Positions 49,959-60,789 of a stretch of 64,000 nt of DNA are shown piece after piece. The DNA comes from Yponomeuta sedellus (lineage: Eukaryota > Arthropoda > Insecta > Lepidoptera > Yponomeutidae): positions 10,621,692 through 10,685,691 of the forward strand of contig OW203747.1 in the NCBI GenBank assembly GCA_934045075.1. Direction: 5' to 3'. Position 1 is the stretch's first letter, and each line of letters begins with the position of its first letter. The translations under genes were made by a program, and so were the position numbers. The notes below the pieces were generated by a model, which was not told where the DNA came from, did no database searches, and saw nothing but the letters and a program-made list of their open reading frames with translations.

Positions 49959-50356
49959 GCCTTAGACATTCCGTCGCGTGAACAGCCATGACCCGGAACG
50001 GATAAAATGTCAGAATTTGACAATTGATGACAACGTCGCGACTTTTGACATTTGAAACGCGTTACCGATCTTCCCAGGCATCAGATCAGGTTTACTCACG
50101 GTACAGAAGCCTTCGCCATTCGCTGTCAGAGAATGGTCGCAATATCGTTCCAAGTGCGGAGATTCGAGAAAAGCGCTAGATTCAACGTTAGCGGTCGCCA
50201 CAAGCAATCATTACAGCCTTCGTTCAACGTGACTAGCGGAAAATCAGGATATGAGACTTTTTCCCCAACGTAAAGTAAAACTTGAATAAAAAATATCAAA
50301 AATCCAACTGCTAAACATTAACTACGTGCATGTAGGACCTAAGGGCTGGTGTCTTA
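49959..50356. other. Unassigned
   Basis: Balanced base composition and short opposed ORFs, but no recognisable domain or exon. Confidence 0.3.
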
Positions 50357-50778
50357 TCTTTTAAAAACCTATTTAGAGGCCTCTGGCTACCGTGCCGGAG
50401 GTCGCGGGGTCGAGTCCCGGCATGGGTGGAATTTTTGGCCTCTAAATAGGGTTTTAAAATTGTCCTTAGCACGGGTTAGTGCAATAAAAAGAATATAATT
50501 ACTATAAATTACTACAAGAGGACAAAAGGTAAGACAATTATATATTCTTTTTAATGCACTAACCCGTGCTGAGGACAATTTTAAAAACCTATTTAGAGGC
50601 CCAAAAATTCCACCCATGCCGGGACTCGAACTTGCGACCTCTGGCAACTGGAACACCCGTGCCGGGACTCGGGATTAGCTCAGTTGGGAGAGCGCTGGCA
50701 CGGTTAGCCAGAGGTCACGGGTTCCGAGTCCCGGCATAGGTGTAATTTTTAGCCTCTAAGTAGGTTTTTAAAATTTAT
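50357..50778. repeat. Nested cluster of tRNA-like arms
   Basis: A short palindrome (50357-50460), two facing outer blocks around 50490-50560 (tagcacgggttagtgcaata, taatgcactaacccgtgctg), an antisense arm (50575-50645), and a sense tRNA-like region (50671-50742; A box tagctcagttgg, B box ggttccgagtcc). Confidence 0.7.
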
Positions 50779-50902
50779 AGTAATTTATGTAACTTTATTC
50801 ATGTTTATAATTTTATTGTTATAATTTGTAAAGGTTATATAAATATACTAGGTGGTGTCCGCAACTTCGTCTGCGCAGGAATAGTATTTGCATATATTAC
50901 CG

Positions 50903-51272
50903 TGAAGCGCTCGTGGCCTAGTCGGACCGAGTGATTGGAATCAATCACTCGAGTTAAGCAACAACAGGCGCGGTCAGGTGCTGGATGGGTGACCATCCCG
51001 TTACTACCGCTAGTGACATTTTTCCGAGCGCTTCCGTGCTTCGCAAGGCACGTTAAGCCATGGGTGCAGGCTGTCATGTAATGGCAGTGGTTAAGCCATG
51101 TCGGAGGCCCTATGGGCGGCTTGATAACTTCTGACAGTAAGGCCCGCCTCTGTCTTACAAACCGCAACCAACCCGAACTTGGCCCCTGTGGTGGAGTATG
51201 GCCTAACCTTCGTGCGATGCAGGAAGAGACCCGTGGCCCAGCAGTGGGAACATACAGGGTTGAAATCGCAAT
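50903..51272 (+). mobile_element. 5S-headed SINE, full length
   Basis: Head agcgctcgtggcctagtcgg, boxes gagttaagcaacaacaggcg and gatgggtgacca, tail gggaacatacagggttgaaa. Confidence 0.77.
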
Positions 51273-52226
51273 CGCAAATTAGCGTGGCGTAAAAAAGATG
51301 TAACATTATGACATTAAAATTATCACATAAATATTTTTTTAAATATAACAGCCTGATAATATTGACACGTTACAAATAACTAGCTATTTTGGTAGCGCAC
51401 GCCAGAATAGCGCGCAGATGGTAGATTTTTTCCTACTTATTTTGGACAATTCACCCAATATCTTTATACATTGCAGCCTGTGTTGTTATTCTGATGTATA
51501 ATCTATATTGCTGTAAAGTTGCATTAAAATATTAATAGAATTATTTTTTAGTTTAAGCTTAAAAAAAGAAAAAAAGCTTTTTTCATAATAATTATGTAAT
51601 TTCTGTTGATTAAGGACTTTGAAAAGACTACGTTTGCAGATTTTTTGTCCATTTTTTTTTACAAAATTATCTATATTTTGTAATGGACACCCAGTTTACC
51701 TTGGAACGTTTTAAGCATTCAGTTCCTTTGCCGAATTTAATATGGCTTATGTACGACACGTTTGTGACAAATGGATCTTATATTAAAGAGGTATAAACGG
51801 AATATTAAAGAGGAATCGAACGTACTTCGAACAGTCTACCCGAGACCACGGCAACTGTAACGCTGCCGAAACGTCGGGAAATAAGGTAATTTCGTTTTAC
51901 CTAATAAATAATCGCGATTTGACCCGTTTAATATATAACTACGAACATACTTATAGGTTTGGTTAGTATATAGAGACTACATACTAGCCAAACAAACTAC
52001 CCTCTTTTTGACGACGGCCGCAGTCGGTTAAAAGCACGAATATTCGAGAACGCATGATGATATGGGATAATTTCGTTTTCATATTTCCTACTACCAAGAT
52101 TGTTATGTTATGATATTTTCCTTGATAATTACGGGTGATTTATTTATGGCAAGCTTTCTTGTTTCAGTAGCGTGTTTCGCCACATTGTTTGCTCGTAAAG
52201 GTACATTTAACAATGTGGGATAACCA
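51273..52226. other. LINE-A scrap and foldback fragment in unassigned DNA
   Basis: 51590-51715 is a sense LINE-A 3' UTR fragment (aaggactttgaaaagactac, ttttgtccattttttttt). 51826-51930 is one arm of the gacgtttcggc family (gagaccacggcaactgtaac, gccgaaacgtcgggaaataa). No gene. Confidence 0.5.
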
Positions 52227-52767
52227 GGAGATCTATTTTTGAATCACTCGTATGAAATTGTATCGTCGAATGCGACTTAAGTCACACTCGTCTTCTAAGT
52301 CGCATGATCTCGTTTTTCCGTATTTTTGATTGGTTCGCCTGAAGTGTTGCCAGTACAATTTGAAGTATTGTGTGAAGTGAAGTAAGTGAAGTAAGTAAAA
52401 ACCGGAAACTACCGTAACGGAAACAGAACGTAAAATATTTCGTTTTATTGGCTGTCTTTCTTCTAAAGCTTTGCCTTTAGTTGCAAAACAAACAAAACAC
52501 TGTCATAGATCGTAAATAATAACACTTTGGTTTGTTTTTGTTCGAAAATGTCGAAACAAAAAATCAATTCGGCACAAAAGCACAAACTCCTCGATTTGAA
52601 ATTAACACAAATTTTGACAATTAATCTATCGATCGACATAAGAGACGAGTGGTAAGGACCATTCGTTGCAGTCGAGTGATTAAAAAATACGGAATTTTGT
52701 ATGTCGAACGAAAATCAGTAGAAATCGAGCGCTCGACGAGAGACGAGTGATTCAAACATAGAGCTCC
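52227..52767. mobile_element. Inverted-repeat element, 541 bp
   Basis: The ends ggagatctatttttgaatc and its imperfect complement gattcaaacatagagctcc continue through cactcgt/acgagtg (22 of 25 bases match). Sub-terminal cgtttttccgtattttt is also mirrored by aaaaaatacggaatttt. It contains the small ORF at 52548-52655. Family unknown. Confidence 0.6.
52548..52655 (+). CDS. 35-codon ORF inside inverted-repeat element
   Basis: MSKQKINSAQKHKLLDLKLT then QILTINLSIDIRDEW. ATG context ttcgaaaATGT is acceptable. The Lys-rich amphipathic start could be the remnant N-terminus of a lost transposon protein, but I recognise no family. Confidence 0.2.
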   Translation: MSKQKINSAQKHKLLDLKLTQILTINLSIDIRDEW

Positions 52768-53365
52768 TGAGAGTTCCAGGTATTTCCTAAGCTCTCATTG
52801 TGCGATTGATTATAGGCTATGTAGTGTTCAGGCGCCGACCTACCTCGGTATCTTTTCACAACCTACCCTACATCGTAATTAAATTAGGTAGCAAATATTA
52901 AATCTAGGAAGTTACTTTGTTTACTTCATAACGGAGAATCTATCACACTATGAAGAACAGTTTTATGTTGGTTATATTAATTCTAACAAGCTTGCACCTT
53001 TTCCTGCGATGCAGGAAGAGAGCCGTGCCCCAGCTCTCATAAACATAAACATGTTTTGTTTATGTAATAGTCTATTATTTTATTCTATAAAACTTATAGA
53101 AGTTTCGTATCTATGTAATATTTAATTATATGTATAGGTAGGTTTATTTAATTTTAAATATAGTTGAGCCATATCATAGTTTTGCTGTATTCACGTTAAT
53201 TTTTATTTTTATTACGGAACAATTACTATGCTGCGATACATTTAAGTTCAACCCGAATAGAGAACAGTGCACCAAGATACAATTTAATTTAGTTTGGGGT
53301 TCAGAGTTACTTTATACATTGTTATGTTTTATTCTGCTCAATAAACATTTTTCATTTCCTTTTCA
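52768..53365. other. Unassigned A+T-rich DNA
   Basis: Only a 40-bp 5S-SINE scrap (cctgcgatgcaggaagagag, 53003-53040) is recognisable. Confidence 0.35.
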
Positions 53366-53692
53366 TATCGACCCATGTATGTCCCCACTGCTGGGGCACG
53401 GCTCTCTTCCTGCATCGCAGGAAGGTTGGGCCATACTCCACTACGGGGGATTTACCGGATTTACCGTTCGTTGGATTTGAAGGTCTCGGGCTCGATCCCC
53501 GGCCGGGTCAAACTAGGAAACGAACTTTTCTAGTTCGTCTCGGGTCTTGGATGTTATCTATGTATTTATTGTATTAAATCTATCGGCGAGTTAGCACCTG
53601 TAACGCAAGTCATTTAGTTGTACTTAGTATGGGGCTAACAAGATCTGTGTAATGTCCATAAATAAATATTTATTTATTTACCAGGTTTTATT
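53366..53692. repeat. 5S-SINE scrap and tRNA-headed SINE (S3)
   Basis: 53366-53450: antisense SINE tail. 53480-53692: S3 SINE lacking its A-box half (starts gaaggtctcgggctcgatcc), body gaacttttctagttcgtctc, agcacctgtaacgcaagtca. Confidence 0.65.
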
Positions 53693-53809
53693 ATCATCCC
53701 AGGGGTTTTATTCATTAATTGATTTAACAGTATTTACAACTAGGTATATATAAATATTTCACTACTCAAGCACTATTATTATAAAAATGGAATTAAACCT
53801 AAAACATTC
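53693..53809. other. Short spacer
   Basis: A+T-rich, nothing recognised. Confidence 0.3.
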
Positions 53810-54292
53810 TAATTTCGATCATAATGATCGCTGTCGGGCGGCAGAGTACCAAGAAGGCTGGCAGCATTGCCTCGCTGTATGGCTGGGCTTATCCTTTGGC
53901 CAAAATAAGCACCAGCCCTCGGGTCTCCTGAAGCGTCGACTAGGCGCGACGAGATCGCCTTAAAGAGGAGTCGCGCCTCCGGACCCCATGGCCCCAGTCT
54001 CGACTCCGAAAGGCACAAATATATAGCCCTGCCCTATGGCTGCATATTTTTGCATCTTATTCGACTCTGCGTTGGACGCCGCCGCCACCGCATGGCAGGC
54101 GGTCGCATGGATGTGGGACTGTGCAATTAATTTTACCAATGAGGCCGATCGTGCTATGAACCGAGGACAGGAACGCCGGAGGGCCACACTTGATGCCGTT
54201 CTTATACCCAGGCCACCGTGACGGATCGGAAGTGTGGCCTGGGTCCACCTCCTATCCTGTAACGGGCAATTTAGAATTTCTATTATAGTAGT
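53810..54292 (-). pseudogene. LINE-D ORF fragment, frameshifted
   Basis: On the minus strand, in two or three frames: ILNCPLQDRRWTQATLPIRH, GGLGIRTASSVALPAF, then after a shift YAAIGQGYIFVPFGVET, then LGPWGPEARLLFKAISSRLV, DASGDPRAGAYFGQRISPAI and QRGNAASLLGTLP. This resembles the region downstream of the RT in a LINE-type ORF found across invertebrates. Its G+C content is higher than its surroundings. At 54292 it abuts LINE-C sequence in the opposite orientation. Confidence 0.6.
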
Positions 54293-54665
54293 TTTACTTT
54301 GAATGACAGGATACGCAATAGTCTGATCAGAGAACGTTGTGGACTGAAAGAGGATGTAGTGACTAGAATTGAGAAAGGAATGTTGCGTTGGTTTGGTCAT
54401 GTGGAGAGGATGAAGGAAGAAAGATTGACGAAACAAATATATATTGCGAATGTGAGTGGAAGGGTTGGTAAGGGTCGTCCCAGGAGGGCATACATCGACG
54501 AGATGGGGGATGTATTAGCAAAGGGAATGATAAAAAGTACCCGGAACCGCGTGCATGCAACGACTTATGAACGTTGATGAAGCGAAGGTGATCGTGGCAA
54601 GTGGCAGTCCCTGGTCTCTGCCTACCCCTCTGGGATACAGGCGTAAGGTTATGTATGTATGTAGT
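54293..54665 (+). pseudogene. LINE-C ORF2 C-terminal fragment
   Basis: An open frame from TLNDRIRNSLIRERCGLKED through KGMLRWFGHVERMKEERLTK to GRPRRAYIDEMGDVLAKGM, then a frameshift and the 3' end ggtctctgcctacccctctg. About nine bases in ten match 18240-18600. The 3' end carries TATGTATG repeats. Confidence 0.75.
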
Positions 54666-55227
54666 TTTGATAAGTTCGTCGACACAAAGTAAAAGATCTA
54701 AATGATTCCAAACGGTTATTTACCTAGTGACGGTGATAAAATGATCGCCTGTCTCAAGCTTGATTCGCGTCTGTGGTTATAGTCTGTGGTTATGGAGTTT
54801 TACAGCCTGTAAAACTCGCCAGACAAACTGGTTAAAGTTTTTTTCTTTACGCTTCAGTGCCGTAAAATCCAGTCCCAAGTTCCGAAGTTATTGCCGACTT
54901 GTGCCTCCACTCGACATGATCTATTAACTTTGCCCTCACGAATCCTTCGACAAAGGGCCTGTGTCACTGAAAAGTTCCCCCAAAGGGACTGGAGTTGCCC
55001 TTTGGCGAATGTTGTTGCCCAGACTTTCTACGTTACTTGGTTGCTGTGTTTTTTCTCTTATGCGTCGAGCCTTGTGGAATTGGTGTGTGATTTTATTGCA
55101 TCTGCGTTTTAAAGTGAGCTTAAAAAAACTTAATATTATAATTACCTGATATAGTCTTACCTTACCTTTTAGAATATAGGTATCTTTGCTACTATCGGAT
55201 AGAATCTGATATATTCGTGTAATAGAA
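54666..55227. other. Unassigned
   Basis: Two overlapping 62-73-codon sense ORFs (54891-55149) have no recognisable domain and no exon boundaries that fit the Sidestep gene. Confidence 0.3.
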
Positions 55228-55330
55228 ATATCGGAACTAATATGACACTTAATTTCGAATTCGGAACTAATATGACACTTAATTTCAAATTCGGAACTAA
55301 TATGACATTTAATTTCGAAATCAGAACTCG
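55228..55330. repeat. 31-bp tandem repeat, 3.3 copies
   Basis: The unit ttcggaactaatatgacact followed by taatttcgaa repeats three times with one or two changes, then a partial fourth copy. Confidence 0.8.
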
Positions 55331-56034
55331 ATAATCAGTACGAAGGTATATTCTACTAACCGTACGAGGTATATTCTAAAAGCCAACAGACTATAATTAA
55401 AATAATTGCGGGGGTTTTTTTGTAATCTTTATTTTAAAGGGTTTTGTACAAAAAAAATACAGTTTTATCCTTATAAATACAGGCAAAAATCAGAGCACAG
55501 ATTTAGACGTTAATGCTGTAAGTATGACATGTCACCTAAAATGAAACATAAATATTACTTATACTACTGACTCTAATATTATAGGGTTACTTTTAAAATG
55601 CATAATTCCTGAGTCACTCCAATTGAAATTGTGACTTTATTCTCCGATTTTATTTTTCGAACTATGTTCAAGGTTTATTAACTCTAAAATCATAAAACAA
55701 CAAACTGGCCCATTCGAAAACTTTTGTATTTAAAACCTAAGAATCTAAATTTAAGAGGGCCTTATAATTAGATAAGATTAGAATATTCTTTATTGTACAT
55801 CCCAGAAAATAATTACAGAGACAACAGTTACAAAAGAAGAGTAACAATTGGCGGCCTTATTGCTGATAGCAATTTCTTCCAGGCAACTTTAGTCTTCGGC
55901 CTTAATACATTTTAAAACAGCCGTTTTAACAAAAATAGTTTGTTCCTTTTTGGTCGTAGGATGTAGGTTCTAAAAATCGCTATCACGGCTTGCACTCTTT
56001 GTACACTTTTTGCAAAAACGTATTGTACAATAAA
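55331..56034. repeat. Unassigned DNA with LINE-B-type 3' fragment
   Basis: 55770-55900 is an antisense LINE-B-type 3' UTR piece (tagaatattctttattgtac, ttggcggccttatt, cttccaggcaactt). The rest is unrecognised. Confidence 0.45.
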
Positions 56035-56378
56035 CTTAATAAAAACAGTTTTGACACGGATTATTTAGGTGCCGTGGTCTCGGAAGACTGTCTTTCGAGA
56101 CCACGGCACCTGAAAAACTGCCGAAACGTCGGAAAAATGTAAAATAAACGAGTAAAATCCTTATAAAAACAGTTTTCATTACGTCTAGTGCTCGGGTTAA
56201 CCGTAGAAAATAGTATGTACACTGTAGACAGGTTTCTTCATTACAATTGAAAATTTCACCATATAAATACATAATTAACGTTCTGTCCCGCGCTTTTCTG
56301 AGAAATTCGTAGAGACAGCACTACAGTTAAGTATTTACTTAGTGAAATTCTCAATTAAGTAACTGGCCGTATATTTCT
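56035..56378. repeat. Foldback derivative and repeat shared with 17110
   Basis: 56035-56185: aaaacagttttgacacgg / cttataaaaacagttttcat ends, inner accacggcacctgaaaaac, gccgaaacgtcgg. 56277-56378: match to 17110-17222. Confidence 0.6.
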
Positions 56379-56463
56379 TTACATTATTTACGTTGTAACG
56401 GTGCAAACCTCTTTACACCACTTTTTATATGTTTAATTCTATGTATTAATAAAAAATATAATA

Positions 56464-57315
56464 AACATAGATAGATAGAGAACACTTTATTGTACATAAA
56501 AATGGAAATTACACAGATATTTCTTAACCTAAGTGTACAAACGGCGGCCTTATCACTAAAAGTGATCTCTTCCAGACAACCTTTGGATGGACTGGACTAA
56601 TATATTGAAGAAGGAAGTAGATGTACAAATATACAAGATTATTACAAAGGTATAAATGAATACATGCCTAAACAACAGTGTACATATAGTAATCAACAGA
56701 TAAATACAAATAATTTATATAAATACACAAAATAAAAAATATACATTATTATATAAATACATAAACACTTAAGACAATATACATATTGAAAGGACATTAC
56801 AAAAAAACACAAACAACAAAAGATCAATATTACGGATTACTTCAGTGTTCTAATCTTCTAGCGTGATAAAACTCCTTTACCATGGCCTTGAAAATGGGAA
56901 GGGATTTGGCTTTCCGCACCTCCACTGGTAAGGCATTCCATAGTCGGACTGCCTGCACAGTGAAGGAACAGCTATAGAAAGTGGTGTGATGGAAAGGGAT
57001 TTTCAGGAGTAGGTTTTGGGAAGAGCGAAGAGAAAGGATATGAGAGGAGTGCAGAAACTCAAAGCGCTCTTTTAGATAGGAAGGAGTAGCTGGATTAAAC
57101 AGTACGCAATATAGAAGAGAGAGTATATGCGTATTCCGACGGAGACGGATTGGGAGCCACTTGAGCTGTGAACGAAATTCAGAGACGTGGTCATATTTGC
57201 GCAGACCAAATATGAAACGTATGCAAAAGTTTTGGGGACGCTCAAGTTTGTTAAGTTGCTCCTCAGTAAGGTCGAGATAACAAGTATCAGCGTAGTCGAG
57301 AAAAAGTTTGGTCAT
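56464..57315 (-). mobile_element. LINE-B, 3' portion
   Basis: A 5'-truncated, antisense LINE: C-terminal coding region (56842-57315) and ~375-bp 3' UTR ending at gatagagaacactttattgt (56470). Fragments of the same 3' UTR are at 91, 10290 and 12325, all antisense. Confidence 0.75.
56842..57315 (-). pseudogene. LINE-B ORF2 C-terminal region
   Basis: 157 uninterrupted codons: ILDYADTCY-like start (FLDYADTCYLDLTEEQLNKL), ERPQNFCIRFIFGLRKYD, LKWLPIRLRRNTHILSLLY, ATPSYLKERFEFL, FTVQAVRLWNALPVEVRK and ...KAMVKEFYHARRLEH. This is the post-RT region of CR1/Jockey-type ORF2 (pattern L-D-Y-x-D, L-Q-N-x-x-I-R, W-L-P-I, W-N-x-L-P). RT and endonuclease are absent. There are no stops, so it is a fairly young truncated copy. 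Confidence 0.82.
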
Positions 57316-57544
57316 GTTTTTTTAAACATACAATTCAATTGAATGTTTAATTATATGTTTTATTCTTTAATTCTATTTATGATTTTTAAATTTCAAATTA
57401 CGTCACCCATTTTTGAGATTTCCCTCATATTTTAGCATTACTACTTCACATCTTGACTAGACCTGAATATTTATACCTTTTCATTCCGTTTTTATCCAGT
57501 TTTCTGTATTTATTATAAATAAAATAAATAAAACATACCATAAA
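57316..57544. other. Spacer, nothing recognised
   Basis: A+T-rich, no supported feature. Confidence 0.3.
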
Positions 57545-57912
57545 TAAGAAGCACTCGTGGCCTAAGCGAACTGAGTGATTGGAATCAATCACTTGAGTTA
57601 AGCAACAACACGCGCGGTCACTTACAGGATGGGTGACCGTCCCGTGACTACCGTTAGTGGCATTTATCAGAGCGCTTCCGTGCTTCGAACACGTTAAGCC
57701 GTTGGTTCCGGCTGTCATGTAATGGCAGTCGTTAAGCCACGTTAGAGGCCTTACGGGCGGCTTGATAACTTCTGACAGTAAAATCCGCCACTGTCTTACA
57801 TTCCTCCACCAACCCGGACTTGGCCCCCGTGGTGGAGTTTGGCCTAAATTCCTGCGATGCAGGAAGAGAACCGTGCCCCAGCAGTGGGGACATACAAGGG
57901 TTGATAACGATA
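57545..57912 (+). mobile_element. 5S-headed SINE, full length
   Basis: Head gcactcgtggcctaagcgaa, boxes gagttaagcaacaacacgcg and gatgggtgaccgtcccgtg, tail cccagcagtggggacataca. Confidence 0.78.
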
Positions 57913-58464
57913 ACCATAAATAAAGCCGAAGGATGAAGTCGTTCCAGTTTTGTTCTTTATTAAAAGATATACAACATCACAACGTAAGTAGAATTGGCTT
58001 CCGATCGCTACGTCACGAAAAGCAACTTACTAAAATGTTAAAGCAGTCGCAGAAAAAAACATCACCAAACATTTATCACGTGTAAGAGCACGGGGCGACG
58101 TAAACAAGTTTTTTATCCCAACGATATAATCTTACCATATTTAACGAGGTACGGACAAGATGGTAATCTAAAGACGAGCTTAATTGACAGTTTGGGATTC
58201 ATTGTTGGGCGGAACTGTCCCAAAGGCACCGCCAGAGTTGTGTCAGAGATGACATCCGCTGTAGATGTGGTACTATTGGCGATAGGCCTACAACCAATCC
58301 TACTGTAATATTATAGATGTGAAATTTTGTCAGTGTTTGAATGTTTGTTACTCAACACGGCTTAACGGAGTTGCAGAAAACTTGGCAATGAGATTGACTA
58401 CGATCTGAATGGATGCATAGGATAAAATTTGATATCCCAGTTAGGCGTTCTCGTGGAATAATAT
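57913..58464. other. Unassigned
   Basis: No exon or repeat recognised. 58190-58300 has moderate G+C but no open frame with splice sites. Confidence 0.3.
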
Positions 58465-58715
58465 TTTATTTTAAAAACCTATTTAGAGGCTAAAGATTCC
58501 ACCCATAACGGGACTCAAACCCGCGACCTCTGGCACGGTTAGCCAGAGGTCATTAGCACGGGTTAGTGCATTAAAAAAATATATTTTATTATTACCGCAA
58601 AATTTTTTTACCAACCCGGACTTGGCCTCCGTGGTAGGGTATGGATTAACCTTCCTGCGATGCAGGAAGAGACCCGTGTCCTAGCAGTGAGGACATACAA
58701 GGGTTGATATCGAAG
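58465..58715. repeat. Short tRNA-like palindrome and SINE tail
   Basis: 58468-58588: arm aaaacctatttagaggcta through anti-B-box gggactcaaacc, turning at ctggcacggttagccag, then the outer block tagcacgggttagtgcatta. 58610-58715: sense 5S-SINE tail. Confidence 0.65.
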
Positions 58716-58799
58716 CTTTATTTAACGTAAAATATGTGATAGATACATTAAAAAAAATCCCTAACACACCATATAAATAGTAAGCTTAATACGAGCACT

Positions 58800-59030
58800 A
58801 GACATAATAAAAACTGTTTTTACACGGATTATTTCCGTGTAAAATTAATTTTAAACGGAATTTATTTATTATTTTACAATTTTCCGACGTTTCGGCACTT
58901 TTTCAAGTGCCGCAGTTTCAAGACTCTCTCGAGAAGATGTCTTGCGAGACCACGGCACTTGAAAAGTGCCGAAACTAAACGTAAAATAAACTAGTAAAAT
59001 CTGTATAAAAACAGTGTTTATTACGCTATA
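58800..59030. repeat. Foldback derivative
   Basis: Arms aaactgtttttacacgga...gacgtttcggcactttttca and cacggcacttgaaaagtgcc...ctgtataaaaacagtgttta, with loop tttcaagactctctcgagaa. Confidence 0.65.
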
Positions 59031-59114
59031 TAAATATCAGACAAAAGCTTACACGGCATAATATTCTATAACATAAACAGTGTGGACTACAAAAATTAAG
59101 AGCGTTATTCACAA

Positions 59115-59338
59115 TAGGCACGTTAAGCCGTTGGTGCCGGCTGTCATATAATGGCAGTCGTTAAGCCATGTCAGAGGCCTTATGGGCGGCTTGACGACTT
59201 CTGACAGTAAGGCCCGCCACTGTCTTACAATCCTCCATTAACCCGGACTTGGCCCCCGTGGTGGAGTAAGGCCTAACCTTCCTACGATGCAGGAAGAGAC
59301 CCGTGACCCAGCAGTGGGGATATACAAGGGTTGATAAC
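59115..59338 (+). repeat. 5S-SINE body and tail
   Basis: Starts at ggcacgttaagccgttggtg (no head); tail gggatatacaagggttgata. Confidence 0.7.
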
Positions 59339-59494
59339 AATTCACAATAACACTACACCCCACAACACTCCCTAAAAGTAAAGGCTTTTTGGTACCCCGA
59401 AGTGGTTCAGAAGACCGAGGTTAAGACATGAGTGAAAATTGACTGCATTAGGCAAACAAGACAGACAGTGGATTCCTACTGATTTCTTCTTCGT

Positions 59495-60020
59495 ATTATT
59501 ATTATGTAGTCCACTGCTGGACAAAGCCCTCCCCTAGTAAGCTCCATAGCGCAAGGTTGTGCCATCGTTGAGGGGTAATGCCCATAATCCCCACGCTGGG
59601 CATGCGGGTTGGGGATCGCAGTTTGGTGGAATTGTACTGCAGGGGGCGCTGTCTTCAGCTTGCCGCATCCAGTATCTGCCTGCAGTTTGTCGCAGATCCT
59701 ACTGATTATCCGCTCAAAATACCGTATCATCATCATCAGCCCACTTCTGCTCACTGCTGGGCTCAGACCTTTTCCTCACCACTCTATACTTTGCGGTTTC
59801 CCCCCATCCGCCATCCAAATCCGATCAGACGTCAACCCTTGTATGTCCCAACTGCTGAGGCACGGATCTCTGTCATTACACGACAGCCGGCACCAACGGC
59901 TTAAAGTGCCTTGCGAAGCACGGAAGCGCTTGGAAAAATGCCTCTAGCGGTTGTCACGGGGCGGTCACCCATCCTGCACCTGACCGCGCCTGTTGCTCGA
60001 TTCGACTAGGCCACGAGCGC
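59495..60020. repeat. Repeat R5 and antisense 5S-SINE
   Basis: 59505-59660: R5 blocks (gtccactgctggacaaagcc, cataatccccacgctgggca, gcagggggcgctg). 59725-59830: further RTE-tail-like debris (actgctgggctcagacct). 59833-60020: antisense SINE tail and head with the body deleted. Confidence 0.6.
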
Positions 60021-60241
60021 CACCATGCAAATACCGTATCCATAACTTCAATTCTTCATTCTGTGATCGAATAAACTTTTGCGAAGATGGCGTATTTCGG
60101 GAGACATTTTTTCTTGTTCGGAAGAGGAAAGATAAGATTTCTTATAAATGTGGTTGCGGCAAAGATTTCACCGAAATTGAGATATCTCCACCCTTGGGGC
60201 GTGTTCAATATAATGCATTGCGGTTTACTTTAGATTGCTAA
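60021..60241 (+). CDS. Unrecognised Cys-containing open segment
   Basis: In the frame ending at TAA 60239-60241, about 70 codons after the SINE read NSSFCDRINFCEDGVFRETF, FLVRKRKDKISYKCGCGKDF, TEIEISPPLGRVQYNALRFT, LDC. Five cysteines and a coherent polar/hydrophobic pattern look protein-like, and its composition is less A+T-biased than the flanks. The only upstream ATG is in SINE sequence; I see no convincing acceptor. It does not resemble Sidestep. It could be the last exon of another gene, a fragment of a captured gene, or chance. Confidence 0.25.
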
Positions 60242-60614
60242 TCTCTTTTTAGGGTACCGTGGGGCTATTAATTAGGTACAGTCTGCCAGGACATCTTTTT
60301 ACTATATTTTCGTTTCAAAACACCAGTAGCTTGTACTCAACTGAGTTTATACACGACTACGTTAGAATTGTATTTAAGAAGTCCTTTGTTGTCCTTTATT
60401 TTGTGTTCTAAACTAGCCAAAGCAAGTTTAGGAAACAAAATCGTCTAATTAAAAACCAGTTTTGTGCTGTCAAGTCCGCATTGTCAAGTCCATCACGATT
60501 CAGGCCCGACCTTGAGTGGTGTCTAATGCTAATTTCTTAGTTATACCTAAAGGTGTTTGTTAATAAAATTTGTTTTCATTTTAATTTTTCATATTATAAG
60601 ACTGTAAAAAATAA
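60242..60614. other. Unassigned A+T-rich DNA
   Basis: No feature supported. Confidence 0.3.
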
Positions 60615-60785
60615 TTAAGCCGTCCAGAAGGCCTCTGGCATGGCTTAACGACTGCCTTTACATGACAGCCGGCACCAAATGGCTTAACGTGCCTTTCAAA
60701 GCACGGAAGCGAAAGCGCACGAAAGCGGTAGTCACGGGACGGTCACCCGTCTTGCACCGCGCCTGTTATAGCTTAACTCTTGAAA
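60615..60785 (-). repeat. 5S-SINE, antisense, tail missing
   Basis: From ccgtccagaaggcctctggc to a decayed head (acttgcaccgcgcctgtta type), with a deletion in the middle. Confidence 0.6.
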
Positions 60786-60789
60786 TTAA

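Noticed and set aside
54961..55149. Membrane-protein-like 62-codon ORF
   Set aside because: Overlaps another ORF in a second frame, no splice or promoter evidence, hydrophobicity explained by T-rich sequence.
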